Below, in pieces: positions 46,301 to 58,306 of a stretch of DNA of 64,000 nucleotides (the stretch's first letter is position 1; the number at the start of each line of letters is the position of its first letter). The translations under genes were made by a program, and so were the position numbers. Under the pieces are notes generated by a model that was not told the origin of the DNA, did not search any database, and was given only the letters and a program-made list of their open reading frames with translations. This DNA is from Galbula dea (Eukaryota > Chordata > Aves > Piciformes > Galbulidae): the NCBI GenBank assembly GCA_013399015.1, contig VWZX01006579.1, positions 226,681 to 290,680 on the forward strand, given 5' to 3'.

Positions 46301-49300
46301 CTGGCACCACAGATGTGTAGGAAAGGATGTTTTTCTTTTGCTTGTTTACCATGCACCTGACTTTTTTTTTTTTTCCTGCTGTTGTTCAAGGAAAGTTGTC
46401 ATTTACCTCCTGAATTCCTCTAGTGCTATGTCTACTCTTCTGGGAGCAAGCAGCAGGAAGTGACTTTGCCCCATGTTGCCCCATGTTACTGAGCTCAAAA
46501 AGCAAGGAGGTCACATTAATTTCTGCAAGAAATATCAAGACATATCAGGCCCAATTCTCCATCTCTCTTGAACATTCCATTAGCAACAAATTGCCCAAAA
46601 TGGACAAGGCATACAAAGGGAACTTCACTACATAATTACCTTATTCTTCCTGCTGTTGACAACAAGCAGAGATTGAATCCTGGCCTTGCTGAAATTTTGG
46701 TCTGATTCAACATGTCCATCCTTATATACTCCTGTGATAGTTTGGGACTCAACATGACACTTTAAGCCTAGGAATATTTCCAATAACTTCAGAGATGTCT
46801 GTACTGTCACCTTGATATTATGCTTCTTAATTGCTCTGGTGAGTGAGGCAATCAAAAGTGCTACCTCTAGAGACATTGTATATGGGAATATAGAATCTAA
46901 AACCACTGTTCCTTGAAAGGTAGGAAGATAATATCAAGTGTGAGTATTTACAGTAACAATTTCTTGGAACCTTAAGTAGTTATTTTTTGTTGTTCTTGGG
47001 GGTTTTTTTTCATATCAGTCCCTTCATAGTGCAAAGTCCCACTGCTTACCAAGTAAGATGTTACCTTGAAACATGCAAGTGTCCACTGTTCCACATTGAG
47101 GATGAGGATTCAATCACTGTCACTATTTGTCTGAAGAGGCATATTTTATTCCTCTTCTGTTCATCCCAGCAAAGAATTCTTCCAGAAAAATAAAATTGCA
47201 GCATAAATACCAATTTTACAAAGAAAACTTCCAGAAAGAACCTCCAGAATTTGCATTCAGGCAAGTATAAAGATAAAGGGGAAGTATTAAAGCAGTGCAA
47301 AAGATAGGCATTTGTCATGAAAAGATACTGAGTAACACATACCACCTGTTACATCCTTGAGTAATGGACAGTATATAACTGAGCATTGTTTCTCCTTTCA
47401 CATGGATACTGCAAAGTTCTTAGCTTCATCAGGGTATCAGAATGAAACACTTGTAAATAAATGCAGTAGTTTCTAACCCTCATTTCTTAACCTTTCATAA
47501 CACTCATTTAGATTCCAGCTGAAGAATACTCCATAAGTCACGAGAAATAATAGAATTATAAACTCATTAATTTTGGGTATATTTTTTTTCCTAGCAAGTT
47601 AGTTAATACAGTTTTCAGTTAGCTTCCTGTCTTTATTTAAGCAGATAGGAAAAAGCTGGTTACATTACATTTTGTCTCGATTTAATCCCTCACTGTTACG
47701 AGAAGTGGAAAATGCAATTAAAAGCACCTCTGAAACATTTCCCTAGAGTGTTGTTTACAGTATTGCCTGCATTAAGCAGCCCATGTGAGGTGATGCATCT
47801 GCTCTTTCATGGCCATGCTAGTCTTAGGAAACTTTAATTCTTTATTTTTTTTTAAGTCAAAGAAAAGAAGACATATCCCCAAACAACAAAAACAAAAAAC
47901 CAGCCCTCTCTTTTCTCTATAAAAATATGTTTGTCAAGGAGTGATAGTACCAAACATGGATTCCTGACAAGTTTACAAGCAGACCACTGCCAAATGAGCC
48001 TGAATTTTTGTCTTCCCATTGTTTTCTCCCTTCAGTATTATCAACAGGGCTGTAAACTTCCAGAAGACTTTAGTTGACCCCACAAATTTCATATGCTTGC
48101 CATTTTTCCTATCTGTTTAGTCATTTTAAGCAACAATAAGAAAGGTGATAGCTTTGACATTAGATATGCCCCAAATATGTTATCTCCTCATGCAAACTGT
48201 GTGTAGATAAAGCAAGGTAGGATATATCTGTATCTCTCTATATCTGTGGGCTTCTACCTCCAAGGTCATCATCTAAGCTCTCTTTTTAGTTAATGGGGGA
48301 AAAAAAAGGGATTTTTAATGATTAACTCATCTGAACTTTTGCAAGATTTGTACCTTAAGATGAGATGAGTTACAACAACTTGTTGAGGAGTTATCCTCTT
48401 AAATTGTCCCATGTTTACAACCATGCAGTTAAGGCTCCAAAATCACTAGCTGGTTTTGAAAATCTTAACATTTTTATTGAAAACTGATGGAAAACATGTT
48501 TGGTGTTTTATTGAGTTAATTATCAGTTGCTCAAGTAACATATTCAAACACAATAGAAAGTAAGAATGATCAAAATAATAAAACATTACATACAATTATA
48601 AGGTTAAAAAAAGAAAAACAACTCACTACAAGAAAGCATTACAAATGGTCTAGTATACTGCTGTTGACTTTCTAGAAGAATCTTCATCAAAGTCTCTTAA
48701 AAAAGAAAAATCCTATTTCTTTTTTTCTAGGCTAAGAAGTGCTCTTGCAGACTGTCAAGTGATCTAGAAATGGGGGAAAAAAAACCAACAAAAAAACCCA
48801 AAGCAAAACAGAAAAAAAGGACAGGAAAACACATTCAGTTTCCAGAACATTGTCAGATATATATAAGCAGCTTTACTCCAAACCTGTCCTAGCATCTCTA
48901 CAACCTGAAATAATCATAAATATTCTAGAAAAAAAAAGAATTGGGTGTAAAAGTTGCACATGTCAAAAAATAATTTCCAAACTTGGCTATAAAATTAAAG
49001 GGAAAGTCCAAGAATATTTCATAATACACAGAGAAGTAGGTACCAAAATGACACCTGGAACTTAGCATCAGTGAGCAGAATGTGCCTCATGTGGAAAAGT
49101 ATAACCATAAAAACATCTGTGTTACTCAGAAAAGCATAAGTGTCAACATATATCACTCTCAAAAATACTAATGCCTTATTTAGAAGAAGTAAAAATTACA
49201 GAACATAAAGAATTATGAAGGAAGGCATTGGAATCAAAATAGAAGTTTTTCTGTCATTATACCATTGTATAAATATATGATGGGTCCCTGTCAATGAACA

Positions 49301-49360
49301 CTGCATCAAATTCTTGTTTCTTTCTTTCAGAAACTTACAAGGAACTAAAAAAGATAGAGA
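43311..49360. other. Intergenic, no gene seen
   Basis: AT-rich DNA with a (TTTCATTTTGC)-type simple repeat at 44053-44112, T runs at 45149-45163 and 46362-46374, and A/C-rich tracts around 47880-47900 and 48775-48825. I recognise no exon, RNA gene or transposon. Confidence 0.6.
44053..44112. repeat. (TTTCATTTTGCTTTA)n simple repeat
   Basis: Degenerate repeats of TTTCATTTTGCTTTATTTTG over about 60 bases. Likely a pentamer-derived microsatellite. Confidence 0.85.
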
Positions 49361-49833
49361 GAATCATAGAATCATAGAATCATAGAATGGCTGAGGTTGG
49401 AAGGGACCTCAAAGATCATCTAGTTCCAACCCCCCCACCATGGGCAGGGATGCCAATCACTAGACCAGGTCACCCAGGGCCACATCCAGCCTGGCCTTGA
49501 ACATCGCCAAGGATGGGGCAGCCACAACCTCTCTGGGCAACCTGTTCCAGTGCCTAACCACCCTCCTGGTAAAGAAATTCCTCCTAATCTCTAACCTAAA
49601 TTTCCCCTCTTGTAGCCATTTCCCCTTGTCTTATCACAGTTTGAGAATATAAAAAGTCTCTCCCCTTCTATCCTATAGTCCCCCTTTAGGTACTGGAAGG
49701 CAGCTATGAGATCCCCTCGAAGCCTTCTCTTTTTAAGGCTGAACAACCCCAACTGTTTCAGCCTTTCCTCATAGGGGAGGTCCTCCAGTCCTTTAATCAT
49801 CTTTGTGGCCCTCCTCTGGACTCTCTCCATGGA
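49361..49833 (-). mobile_element. CR1 LINE 3' fragment (-), frameshifted ORF2 C-terminus
   Basis: The + strand left end has three exact octamers (AATCATAG repeated at 49362-49385), followed by GGTTGGAAGGGACCTC and GATCATCTAGTTCCAACCCC, the CR1 3' UTR in reverse. On the minus strand the right end encodes MERVQRRATKMIKGLEDLPY, then GLFSLKKRRLRGDLIAAFQY and KTRGNGYKRG before a stop at 49591-49593. The continuing ORF2 blocks (LEIRRNFFTRRVV, WNRLPREVV) are in another frame, so there is a frameshift near 49615. The 5' truncation at 49833 abuts short ATGGAGAATGGATGGAGAAT repeats. Confidence 0.93.
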
Positions 49834-52800
49834 TGCATGGAGAATGGATGGAGAATGAATGGAGGCAAGAGGCAGAGGTTAGGAAGAGTGTCAACTGCTT
49901 AGAAAAAAACAAAACCAAAATGATGAGGGAGGTATCAGCTAGATCATTCATGGCAAGAAAATTTAAAAAGCACCTACTGATACCATTGTGCAGAGTTTAA
50001 CACAAAAGAGAAACAACTTTTCACGGAGAGGAAAATTAAGCTACAGAGCTCTCTACATGACAGGGTGGTAGAACTCATAAGATCTTACTAAGCAAGAATG
50101 TGTACAAAGGGAAAGGAGCCAAAAGAGTGGTCAAAACTGAACCTCTGAGTTGGTCTCTGGATTTATCTAGAAAGTATAAAAATACACAAAGGCAGAATAC
50201 TGTTTTAAGAAATGTTTTCTTACATTTTTTATCCCAAACATCTATTACTAGCCATCACTGGAGACAAGACTCAGGTCCCAGTCAGTCATTCTTGTGCCCT
50301 TAAAACAAAACCTAAAATATTTAGAGCTGAAGTGATATCTAACAATAGTTAAGACCAACAGCTAAGAACCAGTGTGTTATTCAGCAATTATAGTCTTGAT
50401 CTGCTAATCCAAGTGAAGTTTCTGTCTCATTCTGGTTGACTAGCTAGGGAAAATTCACACCCAGAAAAAAATTGTCATAGCCTATGACTCAAAAATTTAA
50501 TTTTGTACTGGAGGAGATTTTTTTTTTAAAAAATACATGTTTACTCTAAAACATTAGAACTACATTTTCAACCAGACTTCTTTACTCTGATGTTTGAATT
50601 GCTGGGGCTAATATGTTTCTCAGGCTACAGCTTGGTTTGTAGCCAAAAGTGGAATGAGGAAAAAAGTAGAAAATTGTAAATTGTTAATATTTTGTGAAGC
50701 AGGTTTCTTGTTTTGGTAAAAAAAAGTTGGGTATTTTATCTATATAGTGACAGTTTACTTTTATGAAAATGTAACTGTAAGGCAAAACCAAAGGATGCAA
50801 ATCACTACCTCTGTTGTGTTGCACTCTCTCCAACATAATTTTGGATTAAATATTATAAGCTTTTAAATTCAAATGTGTTTAAGTTGTAATCAGGTGGGAT
50901 CTCATATTAGTTTCCAAGAAGAGGGCTAGTGGTAATTTCTTCATTCCTTTTATTTTTCTTTTTTTTTTTTTTAATGTAGGAATTCAAATGCCTTGTCTCA
51001 TATATTATCTGCTCCTATTTAGTCTTAATCTTTGTTTTGGTTAGGTTGCCAAGCAACTTGTATAGTCTACTTGATAGACTTTTTATAGATTCAGGGTCAC
51101 AGAGAGATATTTAATCCCTGAGTGTTACAAGAAGTGGATAAAAGCTATTAAATATATTTCTGACATCTCCATATCATGATGGAACAAGATAGAGGATTTT
51201 TTAAACAGTCTGAGTGAAGCTTCTGATCTAGTAGTAGGTAAATATGAACTAAAGGAAAAATCATACTGTACATATTTTTTCCCTGAAGGGACCCATATGC
51301 ACCGAATTTCTGCCTTGGAATAGCTGTGTAAAGTGCATTTTTGCTCTCTTTTCTGGCATATCATGTCCTTTGATCCATGAAATGTAACAGGGAATTAGGA
51401 AGACAGTTCAAGAGGAGGGTTTCAGTGAACCCTTAAGCATGTTTCCAGGTTTTTCTACTTTTCAGCCCAGACCTCCTATATGTGTGTGTATCTGTTCTGC
51501 TGTTAAGAGAAAAGAAGCCTGATATGACAATGACAAGAAGTTTAAAGTATTTTTGTCCTCTCCTAAATTTCACATGTTCTTTCTATGTTATAAATTGTTT
51601 CAATATTTTGAGAGAGGTTGGAACACAAGCCTTCACAACACTAAGTTAGTACTTTTTCATAAATTGGATGGGAAATGGCAACTCAAAAGACATCCCCACA
51701 AGAAAAGGAAATTGTACAATTTTAAGCTATTGCAAGCATAAGATTTGTAGGAGGTTTTCAGGAAAAATAATTTGGGGTGGGTAGAAAATGAAAGCACAGC
51801 AGGGTCATCTATCCTCCTGGCACTTGAGAAAAAACTTGCAATATACAGTTCAATTCCCTTCCAATAGTTCAGCTGTCTGTATCATTAACCCTGCAGCCAA
51901 GAAAGCAAACAGACCGGCAGTTCTAAGGCTGCCTTTCAGTGCCATGAGGAATTCAGACTTGTCCCCACAATTATCTCCACTGTTAATGATTTGGAAGGGA
52001 AATGCTTTTCCAAGTTTGGGTTGCTAGGACTTGGAGGGAGGAGTATTGGCAATCTTTAGCTTGTTTGATTGTGCTGGACTCAGTTTTGTTCCTTTTCTAG
52101 CAACTCTTGCATCTACATTTGATGGGTTTAACTTTAGTTGGCTGAGGGTTTTTGTCTTTTTTTATAGGAGACTAAAAGCAAGTAGTTTGTTCTGCTTCTT
52201 TTTCTGCATATCTTTGTGCATTGTACCTTTTGGAGTTCTTTCTTTTCCCTGTTCTTATCACAAGGTAATACAGTGATAAGAGCATGTTGATTGCTGTTAC
52301 AAAAGAAGAAGCCTATAAGAGAGCTTTTGCAACAGGAAACATTGTTTGAATAAAGATTAATTGACTCAATCTGTCAACATTCTGGCAAGTGGAGAGGAAA
52401 AAAAAGTAAAGAACACCTCATCATTCCTATATAATAAGAGACCAGAGACTTGTTTGTTTGGGATCAAGAGATCCTGGAGACAGATATTTACTCTGTAGTT
52501 TGCAGCTATCCATTGGACAAGAAACTGTACACTAATTATCTCACATCCTATTTTGGAATTATTCCTACAAATAAGGTTAAATATGTTCTAAGGATGTTTG
52601 TCAAATCATCACCTTGTCACTGTGCAAATTATTCAAGTTGCTGTTAATGAATGGATTCTTTGTTATAAGTAGTGGGAAATCATGAAAAGAACAGAGAGGA
52701 GGTAAGGGAAAATAAAAAATATTTAAGAAAAAAATAAATAAACCCCCACAAACACTACCTGGCTTTCCTTGCTACACAGACACACATTTCACTTCATGTA

Positions 52801-53732
52801 TAGATGTTTCCTCCTCCTTCTGCCTGCATCAACCTGCAACCTGACTGTAAAGGCACTCTCCTCAAGGATGAAAGTGTCAGGCTTGAGACCATCTCTATCC
52901 CCATTCCCAAGGGACTATTATAACCCCTTGGTATTTAAGCTAAGGATAAACCCACATTTTTTTGGTGGTATTTTAAAAAATTGTGACAACTGCAAACCAA
53001 TTCTTTATGGAACTCAATCTCACACACTGGACAACAGTTATTCCCAGAAAAAACCCAGAGGGCACTCAGCCAGAACAATAACTTGTTTATAAACTGCTGT
53101 CTTAGCAGGAGCTACAAATGTAGGCTCACATGTAGTAGTTTCCTACCTTGAGTATTTTTATACAAAAAGTAAGGTACCTCCATAACTAGTGAGGGGTTGA
53201 GCATAATTTTGCAGGATTTGCAGTCTATGTTTTAATGTGTCATTCTGTGTTTGAAGTTTTCATTCATTGCAACAAACACTGGCTGGCAAAAGTGTTGGCA
53301 TTTATTCTCCACAAACAGTGGTGAAAGGTAGGTAAGCCACTCTAGAAAATCAATTAATTTGTTTTTAAATTAAGCAGGAGAAATTGTTTTTCTGGAAGCA
53401 CTTGTGTCTTCCAGTTAGCTAGAGATGAAGCCAATACCTCTCAGCTTAGAAATCTTGCTCTTAGGTGGCTAAAATGCATAGAAATGAGACTCGTCCCACA
53501 AAATCAAGTTCTTCAGATTGGACTTAAGCCAGTAAAATGAATATTTTACCAGTGTATTTTATCAAGTATGTATATGTGATAAGAATATGAAAATTGTCAC
53601 TGTCTCAACTTTTTCTGGTTTGGAGGACTTCTCATAGCTGGAGTTCTTTCTAGTCTGTGAACATCTCATGCAGATTAAAAGTCTAAATCTAGAGACAGCC
53701 ATAAAAAAATTCCCAGTGAATGTTTAGCCCAG

Positions 53733-53786
53733 GAAAAAAACCAAACCAAACCAAACCAAAACGGAACAAACAAACCCCAAACAAAT
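53733..53786. repeat. (CCAAA)n simple repeat
   Basis: A run of A at 53734-53740 is followed by CCAAACCAAACCAAACCAAA and then degenerate CAAACCCCAAAC. A pentanucleotide microsatellite. Confidence 0.9.
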
Positions 53787-54446
53787 ATTTTCACAATGTT
53801 TCTAGAAATCAGTTCTCTTGATGCTTGTATTTCTGTTTTATAGGTGTGGCAAGCTCTAAGATTTTTACATGAGCAGGCTGCATAATTATTAAGTGTAATT
53901 TCTGAATATGGAGAGGTTCACCAGCATGAAGGTTCTCTTAAAAATGGTCTTTCCCATTTAGATAATGGGAGGAGGGGTTGTGTGTCAGTGTGACTTGCAT
54001 TGTGCTACACCCACAATGTGGTCGTGATTCAGTGTGTGCTAAAGCTCCTTCCCACCAAATCACTCTGATTTCTGCTCTGTCACAGTCAGGCCACATGGAG
54101 GTTGTTGGAGAGAAGAATGTACATAAAATATTTTGCCTCAGATGGCAAACACATTGCACAAAGTGCTTTAGATATTCATACCTGTGTGAATATGGAAGTT
54201 TAGATGCAGGTTAAATATCATGAGGTATATTCCCATCTCCCAGTTTTCAAATACCTGTTTCACTTCTAGTTTACATCCTTTTTCTCTTCCTTTGATTTCT
54301 TCAAGAAATCTTCTTCCATTTTCACCATCTTCATTTTTTGCTCTTTGTCAAGATCATTCTTTATACTTCTTTCTCTTGTTCTTTCACTTTTCATCCAACT
54401 CAAGCATTTTTACAAACTGCAGCCCTCCATAGAGGCTGCTGAACAT

Positions 54447-54474
54447 TTGACAGTAATGCAGTAATTACTGTCAA
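54447..54474. repeat. Perfect 11-bp inverted repeat (hairpin)
   Basis: TTGACAGTAAT at 54447-54457 pairs exactly with ATTACTGTCAA at 54464-54474 across a six-base loop GCAGTA. Intergenic and without other RNA-gene signals. Confidence 0.8.
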
Positions 54475-54563
54475 GTGGCAGAAAATTGAGGAATGATGTG
54501 AAATGCATAGAATGTATTTTATACTGTCCATGATTCTGGTGATCTTGATTACAGCTTAAACTA

Positions 54564-54595
54564 AATAATAATAATAGTAATAATAATAAATAATG
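54564..54595. repeat. (AAT)n microsatellite
   Basis: About ten AAT units interrupted by one AGT (AATAATAATAATAGTAATAA and onward). Confidence 0.9.
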
Positions 54596-55758
54596 CAGAG
54601 TTCACCATTGCTGAATTTTTATGGAAGGAGGACATCTTGGGCTCTGTAGCATGCTTTCTTGAGTAAGCTATAACATACCTTTAAAAGCACAAATAATTCC
54701 CTGTCTACATAATACTCATGGTAAATATGGGGATATAATTTCAGTATAGATCATTCAATTTTAATGATCATCTTGGTTTGCCCAGATATCACTTTGAGAT
54801 AAATAGTCATTGCAAGTGACTGTTCTATATTTATATTTTTCCTATTAAAATTATCTAATAACAGTGTAGCACTTAACTCACACACTAAGACAAATTGAGA
54901 GAAAAAAAATAAGGAGAAAAAGATCTAAGAACTTTCCTCGAAATCTATATGAATGGGAATGAAAAAATAAATATTCCACATCTTGCAGCACCTGGCTTTT
55001 GGGTGCATTTATAGACTCTAACTTCATCTCTCACACTGAACATTCAGCCAGTAAAGGTCTATCAGGGGCATGCAATTTCACACTTGATTTAAGTCAGGTT
55101 AAGAGCAAGTAGTCTCACCTTCCTGCCCTTGGTTGTGTCTTGCCATCTCGTTTCTTATACCTCTGCTAGAGCTCATGAGACTACTGTTAGCTGAACAGGA
55201 ATCTGATCCAGTGACAAACTGCATACACAGATAACCAGAAATGTTTGTTAGACGGATAATCTTCAGCTGGATCCATTGTCTTATCTGGCTGACCACATAA
55301 ATACTGGGGGTCACTTAAGAAAAAGATCAAAAATGATGAAACACACAGTAATCCACCTTGAATGTTACAGGACAGAATTCAACATTGCCCACCCAATTAT
55401 TCCATAAATATACATCAGTTATAACTGTCACTGCTAGCTACTTTGATATGATATTCTAGTACTAAATCCTGTATAGTATGTATCATTTAGGTAGTTAAAT
55501 TGGCAAACTATGGCTTAGAGCAAAAAGATGATACTGTGCTCTTTCTTCTTACTTGCCAAGTTCAGCAAAGCTTTTTGTCACTATTATGATCATCATTTTT
55601 TGGGGAACAATGCAAGATGATTCTTGCATCAAACAATGCACAAAAAAGTCACAGCAAAGTAGACTTTGCCCTAAAGATCTCTCAGTTCAGTGAAAACACT
55701 ACTGTGCTTTTAGTGTGAATTTAAGAAAATAAGAAGATGAGAAGATTTTGCATAGATT

Positions 55759-56360
55759 TATAGAATCATTTAGGTTGGAAAAGACGTTTAAGATCATCAA
55801 GTCCAACCATTAACCTAGTACAGACAAGTTCAACACTAAACCATGCCCATGAAAGATGTTCTTGTCCCCTAATAATTTTGTAGCTCTTTTCTGTACCCTC
55901 TCCAGAAGTTCCCTGTCCTTCTTGAACAGGGGAGACCAGAACTGGACCCAGTACTCCAGATGAGGCCTCACTGGGACAGAGTAGAAGGGGAGTAGAACCT
56001 CCCTCAACCTGCTGGCCACACTCTTCTTGCAGCAGCCCAGTGCCATTGAGCTTCTTGGCCACAAAGGCACATTGCTGGCTCATGGTTATGGTCAATTCAT
56101 AGACTTTACTTCATCTACTAAGTGGGTCACCTTGTCCTAGAAGATCAAGTTAGTCAAGTAGAATCTGTCCTTCATAAACCCACTCTGACAGGGCCTGCTC
56201 ACCTAGTTGTCCTATACATGCCATATGATGAGACATAAGATGATCTGATCCAAAACCTTCCCTATAGCCAAGGACACACTAACAGGCAGGTAGTACTCCA
56301 GATCCTCCTTTTGGCCCTTCTTGTAGTTGAGAGTCATATTTGCTAACCTGAGAATGAGTT
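55759..56360 (-). mobile_element. CR1 LINE fragment (-) with several internal deletions
   Basis: On the minus strand, the right part (about 56100-56360) corresponds to the start of the CR1 reverse transcriptase: DQIILCLIIWHV near 56213-56250, then LTNLIF and DKVTHLVDE further in. It jumps near 56095 to a later part of ORF2: SVASRLREVLLPFYSVPVRP, then HLEYWVQFWSPL and LLERVQKRATKL. It then jumps again to the 3' UTR, which ends in the reversed CR1 signature TATAGAATCATTTAGGTTGG at 55759-55778. Compared with full CR1 this is a collapsed copy with at least two deletions plus frame breaks. It is clearly inactive. Confidence 0.85.
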
Positions 56361-56438
56361 TAGCTTGTGTAAGTAACTTATTGTTCTTAGGAATGAGCTT
56401 TTCTACTAAAGAAATGCAAATGTACATGTCAATTATTC

Positions 56439-56503
56439 TGTATATATAGATGTGTGTATATATATATGTATACAGACATATACATCTCCACACACATATG
56501 TGT
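56439..56503. repeat. TA/TG/CA-rich microsatellite next to a CR1
   Basis: Interrupted TATATATAGATGTGTGTATA and ATATATATGTATACAGACAT sequence followed by CACACACATATGTG. It lies about 80 bases beyond the CR1 fragment's right end. Confidence 0.85.
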
Positions 56504-58257
56504 TTTCTGTTTAATCAACTTAGCTAAAAGACAACCTCCACCGTCAACCTGGTGTGAAGCTGTGAGAAGCAGGGTGTTTCTATTTCACTATATTTCTTCA
56601 TCTGCTGGTAAGTATTCCAATACATGCCTATCTATAATCTTTTCTTTACAGAACAAGCTGTAAGGTCTGTAATTTATTACAGTATTATTTTCTAGACACA
56701 GTAGGTTATATTAGTTATCTCATTCACCTGTCCAAGATCATTCAGAAGGTGAAAGACCTTAGAGATATGGAAAGCATTATTCTAACAAATGGTGATGAAC
56801 AGCACAGTATAAATCATGTCTGTGGGCTGGATGAAATGTTCAGTGGTGAGCCTAAACATCATCTATCAGAAGGGAAATTTTGTGAAACACTGAACTTCAC
56901 TCCATAGGCAAAGTTTTTTCAGACAACCTTTTGTGCCCAGTTATTGTAATTGTCTCAGCCTATTCTTGGCCAAAGTAATGTCTTAGTGTTAACTTAGTGT
57001 TAATTTGCACATTACATTATTTGCTTCTTTTTATGTATGTACTTGGAGTTTTATGGGCCAATCTCTAATACTTCTGGGGTTTGCTCTTTAGTGATTATTG
57101 CCATGAAAATAAGAGAAAAAAATAAGAGAAAAAAATGTTGTATTAGTGTGACAAACAGCAGGGTTGACTGTCAGTGGCTTATGGCTTCTGGTCACTTTCT
57201 GGAAAGATGATTATTTTATTACAAAACTTTGCATGTATTATGAATGTTCTATATTTGGATTTTATACATATAATATGATTACCCTATAGTCATAATGTAA
57301 TATGAATATTATATGAGATTTTGAATCTGAATATGCACTCTGGTGGAAATGTAACTCCACTGAAATCACCAACTAGTTCAGATATCTATTTAGGGAAATA
57401 TTTATTAACAGTAAATCAATAGCCTAGTCAAAATACACATTAAGCGTCACAGGGAGATTTGTTTCTAGCAGTTATTTTGATCTCATTGTCCCTATCCTGG
57501 GTATTAGTTTCTCCATGTTTTTGATATGATTTAACTCCATGTTATTTCAGTTATCACCTGAAGAATTCTCAATGTCATCTTACCAAGTTAAAACAATAAG
57601 TAAATATAAATTTTTCATAATTTTATCCATACAATTTAATCTTTGATTTCTAAAGCTCTTGGACCAGAAAGCAAGAAGCTCTCTCACATACGCATTTAAA
57701 CATGGACATAAACTTCATTTCCATAGGAAATCAGCAAGGAATATTATTAATAAAATACAGTTTTATAAGTCAGATCCATTGCAAAATCTTATGACAAAAA
57801 TAAATACTGATAATGAAAGAGCAATTCTTAAGAATTGCCTATATTTACTGAAAACTTATCAACGTTGTTTTCCATTAGTTACAAATGAATTCCTACTGTA
57901 CTATTTCTCTTTTCCTAGAATCACACACTTCAGTGGATGAGGAGAGGCAGACTCGAAGAAGTTCACATGAATAAAGTCTGTATCTGTTGTTGAAACTTAC
58001 TCATGTTTGTCATTTGCTCTCCTCCAGAACTGGTGAGATCAAAAGGCTTCATTAGCTGCATTACTTTGCTGATGAACTTGTCAAACTCATTATTTGTGAA
58101 GAGTGTGAATTTTTGCTTATCTTGTTTATGCTACTTGCAGAAAGCTTGTCATAATTTTGAAAAAAACCCTAGTAATAATACTTTATTAAAATAAAAGACT
58201 TGTGTGTAGGAATTTGCTCTTAGAGGTTATTATGCTGTCATTCAAACACATCCCTAC

Positions 58258-58306
58258 TTCATTTCATTTTATTTTATTTCATTTCATTATTTCATTTTAT
58301 TTTGTT
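58258..58306. repeat. (ATTTC/ATTTT)n simple repeat
   Basis: Pentamer repeats TCATTTCATTTTATTTTATT and TCATTTCATTATTTCATTTT, related in composition to the tract at 44053-44112. Confidence 0.9.

Larger units (their letters stand above)
49834..55758. other. Intergenic, no gene seen
   Basis: AT-rich, mostly unique sequence. It includes a (CCAAA)n tract at 53733-53786, an 11-bp inverted repeat at 54447-54474, an (AAT)n tract at 54564-54595 and T runs near 50519-50528 and 50960-50973. The open frames at 51788-52027 and 52769-53092 (+) show no motif or splice context I can use. Confidence 0.6.
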
